Below the pieces are notes generated by a model. The model saw only the letters and a list, made by a program, of their open reading frames with translations. It did no database searches and had not been told where the DNA came from. Of a stretch of DNA of 64,000 bases, positions 62,856 through 64,000 are shown piece after piece. The stretch comes from Nocardia carnea NBRC 14403. GTDB lineage: Bacteria > Actinomycetota > Actinomycetes > Mycobacteriales > Mycobacteriaceae. The translations under genes and the position numbers were made by a program. The stretch is from contig NZ_BAFV01000027.1 in assembly GCF_000308515.1 (NCBI RefSeq), positions 1-64,000 on the forward strand. Direction: 5' to 3'. The stretch's first letter is position 1, and the number at the start of each line of letters is the position of its first letter.

Positions 62856-64000
62856 TCAGGAGACGTTGCTGTTGTCACCGCGGAGTCCGCGTCCGCCCGT
62901 GGCGTCGCGGTGGCCCGGCGGTTTGGCCTCGTACATGGCGATATCGGCGTCGTGCAGGACCGCTTCCGGGGTGCGGTTATCGCCCGGTTCGAGCGTGGTG
63001 ACCCCAATGGAGGCATTGACCGCGATCCGGTGCCCGCGCGCCACGATCGGCTCCGCCATGGCCGCGCGCAGCCGCTGCACCAGCGGTTCGAGTTCTTCGT
63101 CGCCCGGGCGCCCGGCCAGCAAGACGAGGAATTCGTCGCCGCCGAGCCGGCCCACGAGATCCTCGGCACGCAGCGCGCGCAGCAACCGGTGGGCCACGAT
63201 CCGCAGCACCGTATCGCCGATGGCGTGACCCATGGTGTCGTTGATCGATTTGAAGCGGTCCAGATCGATGAACATCACGGTGGACACCCGGCGGTGCGCC
63301 CCGCTCGCGGCCAGCGCCCCCGATAGTTGCGACAGGATCAGCGAACGGTTGGCCAGGCCGGTGAGCGGGTCGTGGGTGGCCTGGTATTCGAGCTGACGGC
63401 GTCCCGCCAGATATTCGGTGATATCGGTGAACGAGCACACTGCCGCCGCACCGGGTTCGTCCGGGGTCAGCAGGCGGCTCGAAACGCTGAGCCAGCGGCG
63501 GCGGCCGTCCGGCCGGCCGATCGCGAAGACGAAGGCCGTGACCGTCTCGCCGGTCGCGAGAGTCCGCGCGACCGGATGCCGGGTGGGGGGTAAGGGGGCA
63601 CCGTTGGCGTCCAGCCATTCCACCGGTAGCTGGGCGATCTTGGAGCCGACCACCGGCATGTTCTCGTCGATGCCGAGGATGCGGCGGGCCGCCGGATTCG
63701 CGGAGCCGATGATGCCGTCCTGGTAGATGACCGCCACGCCCTCCTCGAGCTGCGCGACCACCGTGGTGAAGTGCTGTTCGGCGCGGCGCTGGGCGCGTTC
63801 GGCGCGGCGCTGGGCGGACAGGTCGTGGAGGACCACCTGGTAGGCCAGGCGGTCGTGCCAGGCGGTGAGCACGGAAACCGTTTCCGCCGGGACCTCACGG
63901 CCGTCCAGCGTCAGCAGGGTCATCTCGGTGGGGTCGGTGGCGACACCGGCCGCGGTCAGGCCGGCGAGCCGCTCGAACATCGTCTCCCGGGAATCGGGGT
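62856..64000 (-). CDS. PAS-GGDEF diguanylate cyclase, truncated at right edge
   Basis: The minus frame stays open to the window end, so the N-terminus is missing. At least one PAS domain ('VVAQLEEGVAVIYQDGIIGSANPAARRILGI') and the end of another sensor domain precede a GGDEF domain. Its catalytic RLGGDEFLVLL is intact and an inhibitory I-site RAED lies 5 residues before GGDEF. This enzyme makes cyclic-di-GMP from two GTP and should be product-inhibited. The ending after 'DADIAMYEAK' has no EAL domain. Codon context 'PDSRETMFERLAGL' continues past 63980. Confidence 0.88.
   Translation of the reverse strand, partial: PDSRETMFERLAGLTAAGVATDPTEMTLLTLDGREVPAETVSVLTAWHDRLAYQVVLHDLSAQRRAERAQRRAEQHFTTVVAQLEEGVAVIYQDGIIGSANPAARRILGIDENMPVVGSKIAQLPVEWLDANGAPLPPTRHPVARTLATGETVTAFVFAIGRPDGRRRWLSVSSRLLTPDEPGAAAVCSFTDITEYLAGRRQLEYQATHDPLTGLANRSLILSQLSGALAASGAHRRVSTVMFIDLDRFKSINDTMGHAIGDTVLRIVAHRLLRALRAEDLVGRLGGDEFLVLLAGRPGDEELEPLVQRLRAAMAEPIVARGHRIAVNASIGVTTLEPGDNRTPEAVLHDADIAMYEAKPPGHRDATGGRGLRGDNSNVS

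Overview
The window is a high-GC actinobacterial chromosome segment, most likely from Nocardia or a close mycolate-containing relative. The order hisA-impA-hisF-hisI ... bcp-trpE-(trp-associated membrane protein)-trpC-trpB-trpA-lgt ... pyk-tesB ... pdtaR ... polA ... rpsA-coaE-DUF402-uvrB follows the Mycobacterium tuberculosis Rv1603-Rv1633 backbone as I remember it. A mycothiol-dependent isomerase-type protein, a transmembrane Ser/Thr kinase and an ANTAR regulator of the PdtaR type fit this lineage.

Layout. 1-2.5 kb: a partial gene, a DinB/MDMPI protein and a Ser/Thr kinase, all on the minus strand. 2.7-5.5 kb: the distal his genes. HisA looks like bifunctional PriA, which would also supply the missing TrpF step. 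5.75-7.45 kb: an ECF sigma factor with a SnoaL-type tail, divergent from a small ORF plus a DoxX gene behind a well-placed ECF41-like promoter. 7.7-8.8 kb: MarR and Bcp. 8.8-14.6 kb: trp genes. 14.7-19.5 kb: lgt, a TM2 protein behind a repeat-rich leader, pyk and tesB. 19.5-24.1 kb: a hypothetical gene, a low-molecular-weight phosphatase, and an SDR/M24 pair divergent from an MmyB-type regulator.

24.1-32.2 kb is an accessory region, visibly AT-richer in its 27-31.3 kb part, that ends at tRNA-Leu(CAA). It holds an XRE/GNAT pair, a nucleotidyltransferase broken by two frameshifts next to a possible antitoxin, an ATPase remnant behind five 22-bp repeats, a compact four-gene operon resembling a type VII secretion substrate cassette, an IS3 transposase remnant and a tyrosine-integrase remnant facing the tRNA. 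I read it as a decayed island integrated at the tRNA 3' end.

32.4-38.9 kb: pdtaR and a complete branched-chain amino-acid ABC transporter. 39-41.8 kb: polA. 42.2-42.9 kb: a stand-alone LeuA regulatory domain behind a leader peptide with three tandem Val codons and a terminator hairpin. 43-49.5 kb: thioredoxin, a 2H phosphoesterase, a glutamate-type ABC transporter, a decarboxylating-dehydrogenase-type protein, and an SPFH membrane protein coupled to a ribbon-helix-helix-like protein behind a 26-bp palindrome. 49.5-57 kb: a methyltransferase, rpsA, coaE, DUF402 and uvrB. 57-64 kb: VOC, AraC, DoxX, Usp, a HelD-type helicase and a truncated PAS-GGDEF gene.

The best candidates for something undescribed are the SPFH/RHH operon with its palindrome, the LeuA-domain attenuator, the ECF promoter module and the four-gene secretion-like operon in the island. 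All calls come from reading the sequence; no database search was run.
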